A stretch of 64,000 nt of DNA from Pseudomonas congelans (GTDB lineage: Bacteria; Pseudomonadota; Gammaproteobacteria; Pseudomonadales; Pseudomonadaceae), in NCBI RefSeq assembly GCF_900103225.1, contig NZ_FNJH01000003.1:634904-698903 (forward strand). The letters are read 5' to 3'. The notes beneath the pieces were generated by a model that was not told where the DNA came from, searched no databases, and saw only the letters and a program-made list of their open reading frames with translations. Within the stretch, counting starts at the first letter, position 1. Each line of letters opens with the position of its first letter. Shown one piece after another: positions 24,909-37,303 of this stretch. The position numbers and the translations under genes were made by a program.

Positions 24909-26819
24909 ATGACCCTGCTCAAATTCAGCGATGTGTCCCTTGCTTTCGGCGCCATGCCGTTATTGGACAAGGTGTCCTGGCAGATCGCCCGTGGTGAGCG
25001 GGTGTGCATCATCGGCCGTAACGGCACAGGCAAATCCAGCATGTTGAAGCTGGTAAAAGGCGTTCAGAAGCCTGATGAAGGCGCCGTCTGGCGCGCGCCA
25101 GGCCTCAAGATCGGTGAATTGCCCCAGGAATTGCCGGTAGCCGACGAACGGACCGTGTTCGACGTGGTGGCCGAAGGTCTGGACGGCGTCGGTGCCTTGC
25201 TTGCTGAATATCATCACCTGGCACAGAACTGCGTCACCGAGGAAGACCTTAACAAGCTGATGCATGTTCAGCAGGACCTCGAAGCCCGCGATGGCTGGCG
25301 CTTGCAGCAGCTGGTCGACAGCACCCTGAGCCGCTTGCAGTTGCCTGCCGACAAGACCCTCGCCGAATTGTCCGGCGGCTGGCGTCGTCGCGTCCTGCTG
25401 GCCCAGGCGCTGGTTTCCGAACCGGACCTGCTGCTGCTCGACGAACCGACCAACCACCTGGACATCGGCGCCATCGCCTGGCTTGAAGAAGCCCTCAAGG
25501 ATTTCCAGGGTGCGGTGTTGTTCATCACGCACGACCGGGCATTCCTGCAAAACCTCGCCACCCGCATTCTCGAACTGGACCGTGGTGGCCTGATCGACTG
25601 GAACGGCGATTACGCAAGCTTCCTGGTTCACAAGGAAGCTGCGCTGGCCGCCGAAGAGACCGCCAACGCACTGTTCGACAAGCGTCTGGCTCAGGAAGAA
25701 GTCTGGATCCGTCAGGGCATCAAGGCTCGTCGTACCCGTAACGAAGGTCGTGTGCGGGCGCTCAAGGAGCTGCGTGTAGAGCGCAGCGAGCGCCGTGAAC
25801 GCACCGGCAAGGCCAACATTCAGCTGGACACTGCCGAGAAATCCGGCAAGCAGGTCATGATCCTTGAGAACGTCAGCTTCGCTCATCCGGGCGGGCCGAC
25901 CCTTATCAAGGACTTTTCCATGGTCCTGCAGCGTGAAGACCGTATCGGTCTGCTCGGTGCCAACGGTACCGGCAAGACCACGCTGCTCAAGCTGATGCTC
26001 GACAATCTGCAGCCGACTGCCGGCAAGGTTGAAGTCGGTACGCGTCTGGACGTGGCCTATTTCGACCAGTTGCGTCACCAGCTCGATCTGGAAAAGACCG
26101 TGATCGATAACGTTGCCGAAGGTCGTGATTTCATCGATATCGATGGCCAGAGCCGTCATGTCCTGAGCTACCTGGGTGACTTCCTGTTCAGCCCGCAGCG
26201 TGCCCGCACACCGGTCAAGGCGCTGTCCGGTGGCGAGCGTGCACGTCTGTTGCTGGCCAAGCTGTTCAGCAAGCCGGCCAACCTGCTGGTACTCGACGAA
26301 CCGACCAACGACCTGGACGTCGAAACCCTGGAGCTGCTTGAAGAGGTTCTGCTGACCTTCAAGGGCACTGTGCTGATGGTCAGTCACGATCGGGCATTCC
26401 TCGACAACGTCGTCACCAGTACTCTGGTGTTCGAAGGCGAAGGCAAGGTTCGCGAGTACGTGGGGGGTTACCAGGACTGGTTGCGTCAGGGCGGTTCGCC
26501 GCGTCTGCTGGGCGTCGCCGACACCAAGTCGGGCAAGGCCGAGCTAGCCAGCGCTGTGGTGCAGGCCGCACCGGTTGCCGCTCAGGACATGCCTGTGGCG
26601 AAGAAAAAGCTCAGCTACAAGCTTCAGCGCGAGCTGGAGGCGTTGCCTGCGCAGATTGATGAAGTGGAAGGTAAGATGGCCGCGCTGAATGCGGAAATGG
26701 CCGAGCCGGGCTTCTATCAGCGCTCGGCAGAGCAGACTGCAGCTGTGCTGGCGCAGCTGGAAAACCTGCAGGCCGAGCTGGACAAGCTGCTGGAGCGTTG
26801 GGCCGAGCTGGACGAGTGA
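24909..26819 (+). CDS. uup: ABC-F family ATPase Uup
   Basis: 636 residues from the ATG preceded by GGAG 6-7 bases upstream; homologues begin MTLLKFSDVSLAFGA. Open codons before it belong to the leader. Two ABC domains without membrane segments: Walker A GRNGTGKSS (36-44) and GANGTGKTT, two signature motifs (LSGGWRRR, LSGGERARLLLAK) and Walker B with LLDEPTNHLD and VLDEPTNDLD. A linker helix pair separates the domains. The charged C-terminal coiled coil (about 565-636) is the DNA-binding extension that distinguishes Uup from EttA and YheS. Uup is linked to ribosome function and to suppression of transposon excision. The region upstream is shared with the divergent slt. Confidence 0.92.
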   Translation: MTLLKFSDVSLAFGAMPLLDKVSWQIARGERVCIIGRNGTGKSSMLKLVKGVQKPDEGAVWRAPGLKIGELPQELPVADERTVFDVVAEGLDGVGALLAEYHHLAQNCVTEEDLNKLMHVQQDLEARDGWRLQQLVDSTLSRLQLPADKTLAELSGGWRRRVLLAQALVSEPDLLLLDEPTNHLDIGAIAWLEEALKDFQGAVLFITHDRAFLQNLATRILELDRGGLIDWNGDYASFLVHKEAALAAEETANALFDKRLAQEEVWIRQGIKARRTRNEGRVRALKELRVERSERRERTGKANIQLDTAEKSGKQVMILENVSFAHPGGPTLIKDFSMVLQREDRIGLLGANGTGKTTLLKLMLDNLQPTAGKVEVGTRLDVAYFDQLRHQLDLEKTVIDNVAEGRDFIDIDGQSRHVLSYLGDFLFSPQRARTPVKALSGGERARLLLAKLFSKPANLLVLDEPTNDLDVETLELLEEVLLTFKGTVLMVSHDRAFLDNVVTSTLVFEGEGKVREYVGGYQDWLRQGGSPRLLGVADTKSGKAELASAVVQAAPVAAQDMPVAKKKLSYKLQRELEALPAQIDEVEGKMAALNAEMAEPGFYQRSAEQTAAVLAQLENLQAELDKLLERWAELDE

Positions 26820-26843
26820 TCGTCCGGCGCGTTCCTGACATGC

Positions 26844-26870
26844 AAAAAAGCCCGGGTTAACCGGGCTTTT
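26844..26870. terminator. Bidirectional intrinsic terminator between uup and the usp gene
   Basis: A6-GCCCGG-GTTAA-CCGGGC-T4: a GC-rich stem flanked by A-run and T-run. It can therefore stop transcription of both convergent genes. Confidence 0.9.
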
Positions 26871-26887
26871 CGCTGTAGCGGGGCAGC

Positions 26888-27328
26888 TTACTCGGGCTTC
26901 TTGAGGCTCACTGCCAGCACATCACAGGGTGCGCCGTGCAGGACGTCGTTGGCGGTCGAGCCGAGCAGCAGGGCCAGGCCGTGACGGCCATGGCTGCCGA
27001 CAACGATCAGGTCGCATTCTTCGCTCTTGGCCAGCTTGTGAATTTCCTGGCGGGGCTGGCCGAACACCATGTGGCTTTTGCTGTTCTCCAGTTGCGGATA
27101 CTTGTCCTCCAGCTTTGCTAGCTTCTCCCTGGCCTGATCGATCTGTTGCTGTTGCAGCTGTGAAAGGTCCATCGGCACGTCGCCGCCGAACGCCATTGCG
27201 ATCGGTTCGACGATGTGCACGACCGACAATTTTGCCCCGCTGGCCTTGGCCAGCCCGCTGGCGCGACGTATGACCGGGTCACACTCATCGGTGAGGTCGA
27301 TGGCAACCAGAATGTGTTCGTACGGCAT
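26888..27328 (-). CDS. Universal stress protein (UspA family)
   Basis: 146 residues from the ATG preceded by GGAGGA, the best ribosome-binding site in the region; an 18-codon upstream extension is discounted. It begins MPYEHILVAIDLTDECDPVI, the first beta strand of the Usp fold. It carries the ATP-binding signature G-x2-G-x9-G-S in VVGSHGRHGLALLLGSTAND near residues 110-130. Cytosolic and probably dimeric. Family members are induced in stasis and stress; no specific role can be read from the neighbours. Convergent with uup across a shared terminator. Confidence 0.9.
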   Translation of the reverse strand: MPYEHILVAIDLTDECDPVIRRASGLAKASGAKLSVVHIVEPIAMAFGGDVPMDLSQLQQQQIDQAREKLAKLEDKYPQLENSKSHMVFGQPRQEIHKLAKSEECDLIVVGSHGRHGLALLLGSTANDVLHGAPCDVLAVSLKKPE

Positions 27329-27457
27329 GAGGGTGTCCTCCGGGAGAATGCAATGATGGGAGTATGGCTCTTTCGTTCGCATCTGGGCAGGCCCATGTGC
27401 AAGTCATTGTTTTCAAGAATGTTGTAAAGAGCCTGAAATCGGGTGGGGGCAAGAAAT

Positions 27458-27895
27458 ATGACGTTCTGGATAGTCCTGTCAATCATTGGTGTGATGCTGA
27501 GTCCGCTGGTATGGTTACGTCCCTCACGTCAGCAGAGCGGCAGGATGGCGCTGCGCATGCAGGCGCGGCGCTTGGGCATGGGCATGCAACTGACCCCGCA
27601 GGAATGGCCGCACTGGCTGAGCAAGGAGCCGCCCAGTCCTTGCGCGCAGTACCATCGCCCGCGTCTGGGCTCGCATGCAGATGCCTGGGTGTACTGGCAA
27701 AGCGAACCGGGCGTGTGGCGCAACCGCTGGCGCGAACCTTGCGAAGACGCAAAGCTGCTGCCTTATCTGCAAACGCTGCCCGTGGATGCCTACAAGGTCG
27801 AGGCTGACGGGCAGTTGATTGCGGTGTACTGGGCCGAGCGGGGCGAGGCAGAAGTGTTACAGCGTATTGACGCGGTGCTCAAGGCGCTGGCCTGA
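27458..27895 (+). CDS. Small membrane-anchored protein of unknown function
   Basis: 145 residues starting MTFWIVLSIIGVMLSPLVWL, a single hydrophobic N-terminal helix with no clear cleavage site. It is followed by a basic cytoplasmic stretch (RPSRQQSGRMALRMQARRLG) and a soluble domain with several tryptophans (QEWPHWL, WVYWQ, VWRNRWREP). A GTG five codons earlier is an alternative start. The arrangement suggests an N-in inner-membrane anchor with a cytosolic domain. No family is recognised. Normal high-GC codon usage supports a real gene. It is divergent from the universal stress protein gene. Confidence 0.7.
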   Translation: MTFWIVLSIIGVMLSPLVWLRPSRQQSGRMALRMQARRLGMGMQLTPQEWPHWLSKEPPSPCAQYHRPRLGSHADAWVYWQSEPGVWRNRWREPCEDAKLLPYLQTLPVDAYKVEADGQLIAVYWAERGEAEVLQRIDAVLKALA

Positions 27896-27913
27896 CCCTG
27901 AATCGCAGGCATT

Positions 27914-27938
27914 AAAAAGCCCGATAACAACATCGGGC
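27914..27938 (-). terminator. Intrinsic terminator-like hairpin reading leftward
   Basis: Read on the minus strand: GCCCGAT-GTTGTT-ATCGGGC followed by TTTTT. The T-run is only on the minus-strand side, so it fits a leftward transcript. No leftward gene is seen between here and fadB. Confidence 0.55.
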
Positions 27939-28588
27939 CGGGGTTGGCCAGGCAGGCCGATAATTCGTCGCGTGCCGACAGGCTTTCGCCGCCATGTCGG
28001 CTTTCGCTGTTGCGCACCCGCAAATCAGCTGCATTGCGAGCCTCTTGTGGCGCAGTGTTGCGACTCTAGACCTTTTGCTCCTTTTTGTCGCGATTCCTGC
28101 AAATATTTTTTGCGCGTGCCCTCGTGCGGTGCGTTTCTGGTTGATTTTTTCCTGTACCTATCGAATGTCACGCGGCGTGGCTATCGTCATGCAGATGCCT
28201 GCCAGGCCTTGCGTGGCGGCGTATTACAGCGTGCCCCCTGCGGCAGCTGCAGGGCATTCGAATGGCCACTATCATTGGTGCGAATGATGGAGGATCGTAG
28301 GTCTACGTGGGCATTATGAAGTCTGCGCATGCTCCTGTTAAAACGACGATTTTCAGACGTTTTGTCGAATTGACAATCGTGTGGTTATGCCTGATGGTGT
28401 GCGTACCCAAATCAAACGGGCGTATGAAATGAGCGTTTGGTCGTCAGAGGGCTCTGACAGAATCCCGACTACCACGTCGCGGCGGTAAGCGTGTGATTTG
28501 GCGTGTTCATCGACGGCGACGTCGTAGCCCCGTCGGACATTGAGGTCCGGCGGGTATTGTTCAGCTTCCATATTGTGGAGATCAGTTG
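27939..28588. other. 650-bp region upstream of fadB without a supportable gene
   Basis: Short open frames in this stretch show no family features, no good ribosome-binding sites and mixed composition. It contains T-rich segments (about 28,080-28,160) and probably the fadBA promoter and a long leader. A PsrA-like box lies at 28413-28426. Confidence 0.55.
28413..28426. promoter_or_regulatory. PsrA-like box upstream of fadB
   Basis: CAAAC-GGGC-GTATG matches the PsrA consensus (G/C)AAAC-N2-4-GTTT(G/C) with one mismatch, 162 bp before the fadB start. A further GTTTG half-site follows at 28434-28438. PsrA is known to control fadBA in P. aeruginosa. Confidence 0.45.
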
Positions 28589-31934
<3,346 letters not shown>

Positions 31935-31953
31935 CTTCCCGAGTGTGATGCGA

Positions 31954-31987
31954 GCCGGGGCTTGGTGCCCCGGCTTTTGTTTTTTGA
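31954..31987 (+). terminator. Intrinsic terminator of the fadBA operon
   Basis: GCCGGGGC, a 5-base loop, then GCCCCGGC followed by TTTTGTTTTTTG. The 8-bp GC stem and T-run lie 20 bp after the fadA stop. Confidence 0.92.
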
Positions 31988-32038
31988 AAAAATGGTTTCA
32001 GGCAATTTTTTTGGACGTGTTACAAAGGGGACCGCAAC

Positions 32039-32275
32039 ATGCAGCTGCAACCAGGGCTCTATCGCCATTACAAGGGCCCGCACTACCGGGTTTTCAGCGT
32101 TGCAAAACATTCCGAAACCGAAGAGGAGGTCGTGTTTTATCAGGCTTTGTACGGCGATTTCGGGATGTGGGTACGTCCCTTGGACATGTTTCTCGAGTCG
32201 GTCGAGGTTGACGGCGAGCACGTCCCGCGCTTTGCTCTGGTTGAGGCTGAACCCAGCCTGTTTTCCCGAACGTGA
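32039..32275 (+). CDS. DUF1653 small protein
   Basis: 78 residues beginning MQLQPGLYRHYKGPHYRVFS, with the family core YxHYKGxxYxV, then EEVVFYQALYGDFGMWVRP and DMFLESVEVDG. DUF1653 is a small all-beta domain (about 60 residues) common in proteobacteria with unknown role. The ribosome-binding sequence AAAGGGGA stands 7-8 bases before the ATG. It stands alone between the fadBA terminator and the topA promoter. Confidence 0.85.
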   Translation: MQLQPGLYRHYKGPHYRVFSVAKHSETEEEVVFYQALYGDFGMWVRPLDMFLESVEVDGEHVPRFALVEAEPSLFSRT

Positions 32276-32300
32276 GAGGGGATTGCACAACAGGCTGTGC

Positions 32301-32329
32301 TTGACCTCACCTTGTAGCCACTATATATA
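32301..32329 (+). promoter_or_regulatory. Sigma-70 promoter of topA
   Basis: TTGACC, a 17-base spacer, then TATATA lie about 60 bp upstream of the topA ATG. Near-consensus hexamers and ideal spacing support it. Confidence 0.7.
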
Positions 32330-32388
32330 GCGTGGCCTTTACAAGCTCCTCACTGTCTTTCATCTAGTATTCAGGAATTTTCTGATCC

Positions 32389-35001
32389 ATGGGCAAATCG
32401 CTGGTCATCGTGGAATCCCCGGCTAAGGCCAAGACCATCAACAAGTATTTGGGCAACCAGTACGTGGTGAAGTCGAGTATCGGCCATATCCGAGACCTGC
32501 CCACCAGCGGTTCGGCTAGTGCCGCCAAAGATCCTGCCGCCAAGCGTGGCAAGGCTGCTGCGGGCGAAGGCCCGGTACTGACGCCGAAAGAAAAGGCGCA
32601 ACGCCAGCTGGTCTCACGCATGGGAGTCGATCCGGAACACGGCTGGAAAGCCAAGTACGAGATCCTCCCTGGCAAGGAAAAGGTCATTGAGGAGCTGCGC
32701 AAGCTCGCCAAGGATGCCGACATCATCTATCTCGCGACGGACTTGGACCGCGAAGGGGAAGCCATTGCCTGGCACCTGCGCGAAGCCATCGGTGGTGATG
32801 ACAGCCGCTACAAGCGCGTGGTGTTCAACGAGATCACCAAGAAAGCCATTCAGGAAGCGTTTTCCAAGCCTGGCGAACTGGACATCGCCCGGGTCAACGC
32901 CCAGCAGGCGCGCCGCTTCCTCGACCGCGTCGTCGGCTACATGGTCTCGCCGCTGCTCTGGCAGAAAGTTGCCCGAGGCTTGTCCGCCGGACGTGTGCAG
33001 TCGGTCGCAGTAAAGCTGGTGGTCGAGCGCGAGCGTGAAATCCGTGCGTTCAACCCTGAAGAGTACTGGGAGATCCACGCCGATCTGGGCACCGCGAAGG
33101 GCGCCAATGTGCGTTTCGAAGTGGCGCGGGAAAACGGCGAAGCATTCAAGCCGCTGAATGAAACCCAGGCCATGGCCGCCCTTGAAAAGCTCAAGGCGTC
33201 CAGCTATAGCATCGTCAAGCGTGAAGACAAGCCGACCAGCAGCAAGCCATCGGCACCGTTCATCACTTCGACCCTGCAGCAGGCGGCGAGCAATCGTCTG
33301 GGCTTCGGCGTAAAGAAAACCATGATGATGGCGCAGCGCTTGTACGAAGCGGGCTACATCACTTACATGCGTACTGACTCGACCAACCTGTCGGCCGACG
33401 CAGTCAGTATGGCGCGTGACTACATCGAAACCGAGTTCGGCAAGAAGTACCTGCCGGAGTCGCCCAACGTTTACAGCAGCAAGGAAGGCGCGCAAGAAGC
33501 GCACGAAGCGATTCGTCCTTCCGACGTCAACACTCATCCGAGCAAACTGACAGGGATGGAGCGTGACGCCGAGCGTCTTTACGAGTTGATCTGGCGTCAG
33601 TTCGTGGCCTGCCAGATGCTGCCTGCGCAATACCTGTCGACCACTGTCACAGTCGCCGCGAGCGATTTCGAACTGCGCGCCAAGGGTCGTATCCTGAAAT
33701 TCGACGGCTACACCCGTGCGTTGCCACAGATGGCCAAGCCGGGCGATGACGATGTTCTGCCGGACATGGCGCAGGGCGAAACCCTGAAACTGAACAAGCT
33801 CGACCCAAGCCAGCACTTCACCAAGCCGCCTGCGCGTTACTCGGAAGCGAGCCTGGTCAAGGAGATGGAAAAGCGTGGCATCGGCCGTCCGTCGACCTAC
33901 GCAGCGATCATCTCGACCATCCAGGACCGTGGCTACGTGGCGTTGCATAACCGCCGCTTCTACTCGGAAAAGATGGGCGACATCGTCACCGGACGTCTGT
34001 CCGAAAGCTTTTCCAACCTGATGGACTACGGCTTTACCGCCGGGATGGAAGAAAACCTCGACGACGTGGCTCAGGGTGAGCGCGACTGGAAAAACGTACT
34101 GGACGAGTTTTACGGCGATTTCCGTAAAAAGCTCGACGTGGCCGAGGCTGCCGATGGCGGCATGCGCGCCAACCAGCCGGTGATGACCGATATCCCGTGC
34201 AAGGTGTGCGGCCGTCCGATGCAGATCCGTACCGCCTCGACGGGCGTTTTCCTGGGGTGTTCCGGTTACAGCCTGCCGCCCAAGGAGCGCTGCAAGGCGA
34301 CCGTCAATCTGACTCCCGGCGACGAAATTGCCGACGATGATGAGGGTGAGTCCGAGTCGCGGGTTCTGCGCGGCAAGCATCGCTGCCCGATTTGCAGTAC
34401 TGCGATGGATGCCTACCTGCTGGATGAGAAGCACAAGCTGCATATCTGTGGCAACAACCCCGATTGCACCGGCTACGAGATCGAGGAAGGCACTTACCGC
34501 ATCAAGGGCTACGAAGGTCCGAGCTTGGAGTGTGACAAGTGCGGCAGCGAGATGCAGCTCAAGACCGGCCGTTTCGGCAAGTTCTTCGGCTGCACCAACC
34601 CGGACTGCAAGAACACCCGCAAACTGCTGAAAAGCGGTGACGCGGCGCCGCCGAAGATGGACCCGGTGAAAATGCCGGAGCTCAAGTGCGACAAGGTTGA
34701 CGATACCTACATCCTGCGTGATGGTGCTTCGGGTCTGTTCCTGGCCGCCAGCCAGTTCCCGAAGAATCGCGAAACCCGCGCACCGCTGGTCATCGAAATC
34801 GCCCCGCACAAGGACGAAATCGATCCCAAGTATCACTTCCTTTGCGAAGCGCCGAAGAAGGATCCGGACGGTCGTCCAGCAGTGATCCGCTACAGCCGCA
34901 AGACCAAAGAGCAATACGTCCAGACCGAAGTAGAGGGCAAGCCTACCGGCTGGCGTGCGTTCTACGACGGCAGCGCCTGGAAGGTTGAAGACAAGCGTTG
35001 A
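32389..35001 (+). CDS. topA: DNA topoisomerase I (type IA)
   Basis: 870 residues. The N-terminal Toprim domain has [15 protein letters not shown], with the catalytic glutamate, and the DxDxE motif in [16 protein letters not shown]. The active-site tyrosine is Y326 in [13 protein letters not shown]. Three C-terminal zinc-finger-type modules carry the cysteine pairs [16 protein letters not shown] and CDKCGSEM with matching CxxxxxC partners, followed by a final beta-rich topoisomerase C-terminal repeat. It relaxes negative supercoils behind RNA polymerase. Length matches the Pseudomonas enzyme (868-870). Confidence 0.97.
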   Translation: MGKSLVIVESPAKAKTINKYLGNQYVVKSSIGHIRDLPTSGSASAAKDPAAKRGKAAAGEGPVLTPKEKAQRQLVSRMGVDPEHGWKAKYEILPGKEKVIEELRKLAKDADIIYLATDLDREGEAIAWHLREAIGGDDSRYKRVVFNEITKKAIQEAFSKPGELDIARVNAQQARRFLDRVVGYMVSPLLWQKVARGLSAGRVQSVAVKLVVEREREIRAFNPEEYWEIHADLGTAKGANVRFEVARENGEAFKPLNETQAMAALEKLKASSYSIVKREDKPTSSKPSAPFITSTLQQAASNRLGFGVKKTMMMAQRLYEAGYITYMRTDSTNLSADAVSMARDYIETEFGKKYLPESPNVYSSKEGAQEAHEAIRPSDVNTHPSKLTGMERDAERLYELIWRQFVACQMLPAQYLSTTVTVAASDFELRAKGRILKFDGYTRALPQMAKPGDDDVLPDMAQGETLKLNKLDPSQHFTKPPARYSEASLVKEMEKRGIGRPSTYAAIISTIQDRGYVALHNRRFYSEKMGDIVTGRLSESFSNLMDYGFTAGMEENLDDVAQGERDWKNVLDEFYGDFRKKLDVAEAADGGMRANQPVMTDIPCKVCGRPMQIRTASTGVFLGCSGYSLPPKERCKATVNLTPGDEIADDDEGESESRVLRGKHRCPICSTAMDAYLLDEKHKLHICGNNPDCTGYEIEEGTYRIKGYEGPSLECDKCGSEMQLKTGRFGKFFGCTNPDCKNTRKLLKSGDAAPPKMDPVKMPELKCDKVDDTYILRDGASGLFLAASQFPKNRETRAPLVIEIAPHKDEIDPKYHFLCEAPKKDPDGRPAVIRYSRKTKEQYVQTEVEGKPTGWRAFYDGSAWKVEDKR

Positions 35002-35006
35002 TCGCA

Positions 35007-35039
35007 AGCGCCCGGCTCAAGAGAGTCGGGCGCTGTTTT
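35007..35039 (+). terminator. Intrinsic terminator after topA
   Basis: AGCGCCCG, a 12-base loop, then CGGGCGCT followed by GTTTTC: an 8-bp GC-rich stem 5 bp after the topA stop. Confidence 0.8.
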
Positions 35040-35124
35040 CGATAGGCATCCGCCTGTTTCGCCGGACTGTCCAGTCCCCGCAGACTATGCTGTTCTCTAT
35101 CCCATCGTTGTGGAGAGTGTCGCC

Positions 35125-35646
35125 ATGGCTCATGAGCTCTATACCCGTACAAACCAGAAAATCTATTTCGCAGGGCTCTCCCTCGAAGCGTTGGGGAGGG
35201 CGGAGAAGGGGCAGGCGGTGAACTCTCCTGCGTTGTTGCAGGCAGAGCGCGAGTCCGCGCTGTTTCATCTGTATGGTGCGCTGCTGGGCCTGTGCCACGA
35301 GATCGCGGGCTACTACCGTCTGCCGCAAGCCGGTACGCGTCGTGCGGAAGAGTTGTTGACGCAGGAAGTGCTGAACGCCATCGCCATTCCCGAAATGGCC
35401 GAGCTGGTAGAGCTCGCCCAGAATCGCCAGACGTGGCTTGCGCAATTGCTGGCGGCCTATAACGCGTTGTATGAGCCACCGCGTGCACCGAAAAAGCTCA
35501 AGGGTGATGTTACGCAGCCGATGATACAGGCAGTGAACCTGGACGCCGAGCCGGAGTCTGAACTCTCACGTGAAGAGCTAGAAAATTGGCGTCAACAACT
35601 CAAAGGGTTGGCCATCCGTTTTCGTGAAGGCCTGAGCGAGTGCTGA
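35125..35646 (+). CDS. DUF6586 protein between topA and the SOS genes
   Basis: 173 residues, mostly alpha-helical, with no signal peptide. It begins MAHELYTRTNQKIYFAGLSL and contains ESALFHLYGALLGLCHEIAGYY. Proteins of this kind occupy the same place next to topA in Pseudomonas genomes and are annotated DUF6586 (from memory; older name PasA). Function unknown. A GGAGAG ribosome-binding site lies 8-9 bases before the ATG. Fifteen bases further upstream an in-frame ATG gives five more residues, but with poorer spacing. Confidence 0.8.
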   Translation: MAHELYTRTNQKIYFAGLSLEALGRAEKGQAVNSPALLQAERESALFHLYGALLGLCHEIAGYYRLPQAGTRRAEELLTQEVLNAIAIPEMAELVELAQNRQTWLAQLLAAYNALYEPPRAPKKLKGDVTQPMIQAVNLDAEPESELSREELENWRQQLKGLAIRFREGLSEC

Positions 35647-35710
35647 AAACCAATGAAGTAAGGGCTGGCAGGCTGTTACAATGCCGGCTTATCGCGGAGT
35701 AACTGTACCA

Positions 35711-35944
35711 ATGCCTACCTCTTTCCTGGAAATTGTCGAACTACCTGACGGACGTATCGAGCTGCGTCGTGCCGATGACGAGGGTTCCCTGGTAACGCTT
35801 GATTTCTCTGCGGATGCCAAAGCGTTCATGCAAGGTCAGCATGTCGAAGTCGCCAAAGCCATGTTGAGTGTGGGTGTGCAGATGGCTGGCCGCCTGGCTG
35901 AAGGCGAAATCGAAAAGGATGATGTGCCACACGTTCTGCACTGA
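35711..35944 (+). CDS. Small conserved protein of unknown function
   Basis: 77 residues starting MPTSFLEIVELPDGRIELRR. An N-terminal antiparallel beta hairpin (EIVELPDGRIELRRADD) and two helices (ADAKAFMQGQHVEVAKAML, then VGVQMAGRLAEGEI) make a compact acidic cytosolic protein. A gene of this size and position follows the DUF6586 gene in other pseudomonads. An in-frame ATG ten codons upstream is possible, but the chosen start fits the beta strand. Convergent with sulA, 14 bp away. Confidence 0.75.
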   Translation: MPTSFLEIVELPDGRIELRRADDEGSLVTLDFSADAKAFMQGQHVEVAKAMLSVGVQMAGRLAEGEIEKDDVPHVLH

Positions 35945-35958
35945 TCGACGACTGGGCT

Positions 35959-36429
35959 TCAGCCCAGCCGGATGTTCAGGCTCTGTGCTTCCCCGATTTT
36001 TGCTGCACTGATCAATTGCTGACGCGCTATGGCGCCCAGCGGGTTGATCCAGCTCACCACCGTATGACTACGGCCCAGTCGAAGTGCTTCGCGAGTCAGC
36101 TCCAGTACGCTTTGTGCGCCGCGTGGCTGCAGCAGCAGAATCCGCTCCCTGTTGAGTCCCGCATCGCGGAGCCATGTCTGCGTCAGGCTGGATGGCGGTG
36201 CGATCAGTGTCAGCCAGCGTGCATCCAGCTCCTCGCTCAGTTCCCTAAGGATGGGCGCAAGAAGATTGAGGCAGTTCCCGGCGGCGCCGCGCAATGACAG
36301 TTCACTGAAGGGCTCTGGCTCATCGCTCCACGGCGTTTCGACTGCATCTGTGAGCAGTGGGGCGATGGGCTGCGCCAGAAATGCCTCGAACAACGGCAAT
36401 TGCGAATGCGGTGCTTGATGGAACTGCAT
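35959..36429 (-). CDS. sulA: SOS cell division inhibitor SulA
   Basis: 156 residues. The SulA/ImuA-like core (about 50-150) reads CLNLLAPILRELSEELDARWLTLIAPP, then LLLQPRGAQSVLELTREALRLGRSHTVVSWI. This RecA-like fold, without an ATPase P-loop, is typical of SulA. After DNA damage SulA binds FtsZ monomers and blocks Z-ring assembly. It begins 9 bp after lexA on the same strand, forming the lexA-sulA SOS operon found in Pseudomonas, so its expression depends on the two LexA boxes upstream of lexA. Conservation in this family is low, so the call relies partly on position. Confidence 0.88.
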   Translation of the reverse strand: MQFHQAPHSQLPLFEAFLAQPIAPLLTDAVETPWSDEPEPFSELSLRGAAGNCLNLLAPILRELSEELDARWLTLIAPPSSLTQTWLRDAGLNRERILLLQPRGAQSVLELTREALRLGRSHTVVSWINPLGAIARQQLISAAKIGEAQSLNIRLG

Positions 36430-36438
36430 AACGTCTCC

Positions 36439-37047
36439 TTAGCGGCGAATGACGCCGACGCTCAAACCTTCGATCACCAGTTCCTGATCCTTGAGATCGA
36501 CCTCGATGGGTGCGAAATCAGGGTTCTCCGCCAGCAGCCAGACCTTGCTGCCTTCACGCTTGAAACGCTTGACGGTCACTTCATCGCCTATCCGGGCCAC
36601 CACGATCTGGCCGTTGCGGGCCTCGCGTGTGGTGTGCACGGCGAGCAGATCGCCATCCAGAATGCCGACGTCCTTCATGCTCATGCCATGAACGCGCAAC
36701 AGGTAGTTGGCGCTGGGGTGGAAGAAGGAAGGGTTGATGTTGCAGGACTCTTCGATGTGTTGCTGGGCCAGGATCGGTGCACCTGCTGCAACGCGGCCGA
36801 TGACTGGCAGGCTGCTGTCATCCGGCCGCGCTTCGAAGCCGGGGATGCGAATGCCGCGTGAAGCGCCCGGAGTCATTTCGATGGCGCCTTTACGGGCCAG
36901 GGCCTTGAGGTGTTCTTCCGCCGCGTTGGGCGACTTGAAGCCCAGCTCCTGAGCGATTTCCGCACGTGTCGGCGGGAACCCGTTGTCTTCCAGGCAGCGT
37001 TTGATGAAACCCAGGATTTCAGCCTGGCGTGGCGTCAGTTTGATCAT
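36439..37047 (-). CDS. lexA: LexA repressor
   Basis: 202 residues. The N-terminal winged helix (about 1-65) has [20 protein letters not shown] and [20 protein letters not shown]. The self-cleavage site is A88-G89 (RVAAGAP), and the catalytic dyad is S123 (HGMSMKD) and K160 (VTVKRFK). RecA-stimulated autocleavage relieves repression of SOS genes. Two LexA boxes directly upstream show autoregulation and control of the downstream sulA. Sequence and length are those of the gamma-proteobacterial LexA. Confidence 0.97.
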   Translation of the reverse strand: MIKLTPRQAEILGFIKRCLEDNGFPPTRAEIAQELGFKSPNAAEEHLKALARKGAIEMTPGASRGIRIPGFEARPDDSSLPVIGRVAAGAPILAQQHIEESCNINPSFFHPSANYLLRVHGMSMKDVGILDGDLLAVHTTREARNGQIVVARIGDEVTVKRFKREGSKVWLLAENPDFAPIEVDLKDQELVIEGLSVGVIRR

Positions 37048-37057
37048 GAGGGGCGCT

Positions 37058-37073
37058 CTGGCTTTTTATACAG
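37058..37073. promoter_or_regulatory. LexA (SOS) box 1 upstream of lexA-sulA
   Basis: On the minus strand CTGTATAAAAAGCCAG fits CTGT-N8-ACAG with one mismatch. It lies 10 bp before the lexA start. Confidence 0.85.
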
Positions 37074-37076
37074 TGA

Positions 37077-37092
37077 CTGGGATTATATACAG
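37077..37092. promoter_or_regulatory. LexA (SOS) box 2 upstream of lexA-sulA
   Basis: On the minus strand CTGTATATAATCCCAG fits CTGT-N8-ACAG with one mismatch. It lies 3 bp from box 1, the paired arrangement usual for lexA autoregulation. Confidence 0.88.
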
Positions 37093-37275
37093 TGAAGGCG
37101 CGTTGGCAATCATCCATTTCATTTTCGTCGCCGGACGGTGGACAACCCAGACAGCGCCTCTCGTCAAAAACCTCGGCAATACTCGCGTTTTGTCATTTAA
37201 CATCCATTAGCGTGACTGTTCGGCCACAAAATGAACGGCCTGGCTTGACAACCGAGGCGTTTGATACGTATGTTT

Positions 37276-37289
37276 CAAACGTTCGTTTG
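37276..37289. promoter_or_regulatory. PsrA operator at the psrA promoter
   Basis: CAAAC-GTTC-GTTTG matches the PsrA consensus (G/C)AAAC-N4-GTTT(G/C) exactly, ending 14 bp before the psrA start. PsrA represses its own gene in P. aeruginosa, and this site fits that. Confidence 0.82.
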
Positions 37290-37303
37290 TTAGGCAGAGA
37301 GCC

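Noticed and set aside
24960-26387. A 475-codon minus-strand open frame inside uup
   Set aside because: Antisense shadow of the two ABC domains; no domain of its own.
27994-28287. A 97-codon plus-strand frame upstream of fadB with a hydrophobic segment
   Set aside because: No ribosome-binding site, T-rich region gives a spurious hydrophobic stretch, cysteine-rich and irregular composition; nothing supports a protein.
28413-28438. CAAACG ... CGTTTG (15-base spacer) upstream of fadB read as one PsrA operator
   Set aside because: The half-site spacing is far from the 2-4 bases of PsrA sites. The overlapping CAAAC-GGGC-GTATG is the better match and was reported instead.
32614-35007. A 797-codon minus-strand open frame across topA
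   Set aside because: Fully antisense to topA, no ribosome-binding site and no recognisable motif; a codon-bias shadow.
37236-37275. Additional GTTTGATACG ... TTTCAAAC symmetry upstream of the psrA box
   Set aside because: Imperfect and overlapping the exact site; not counted as a separate operator.
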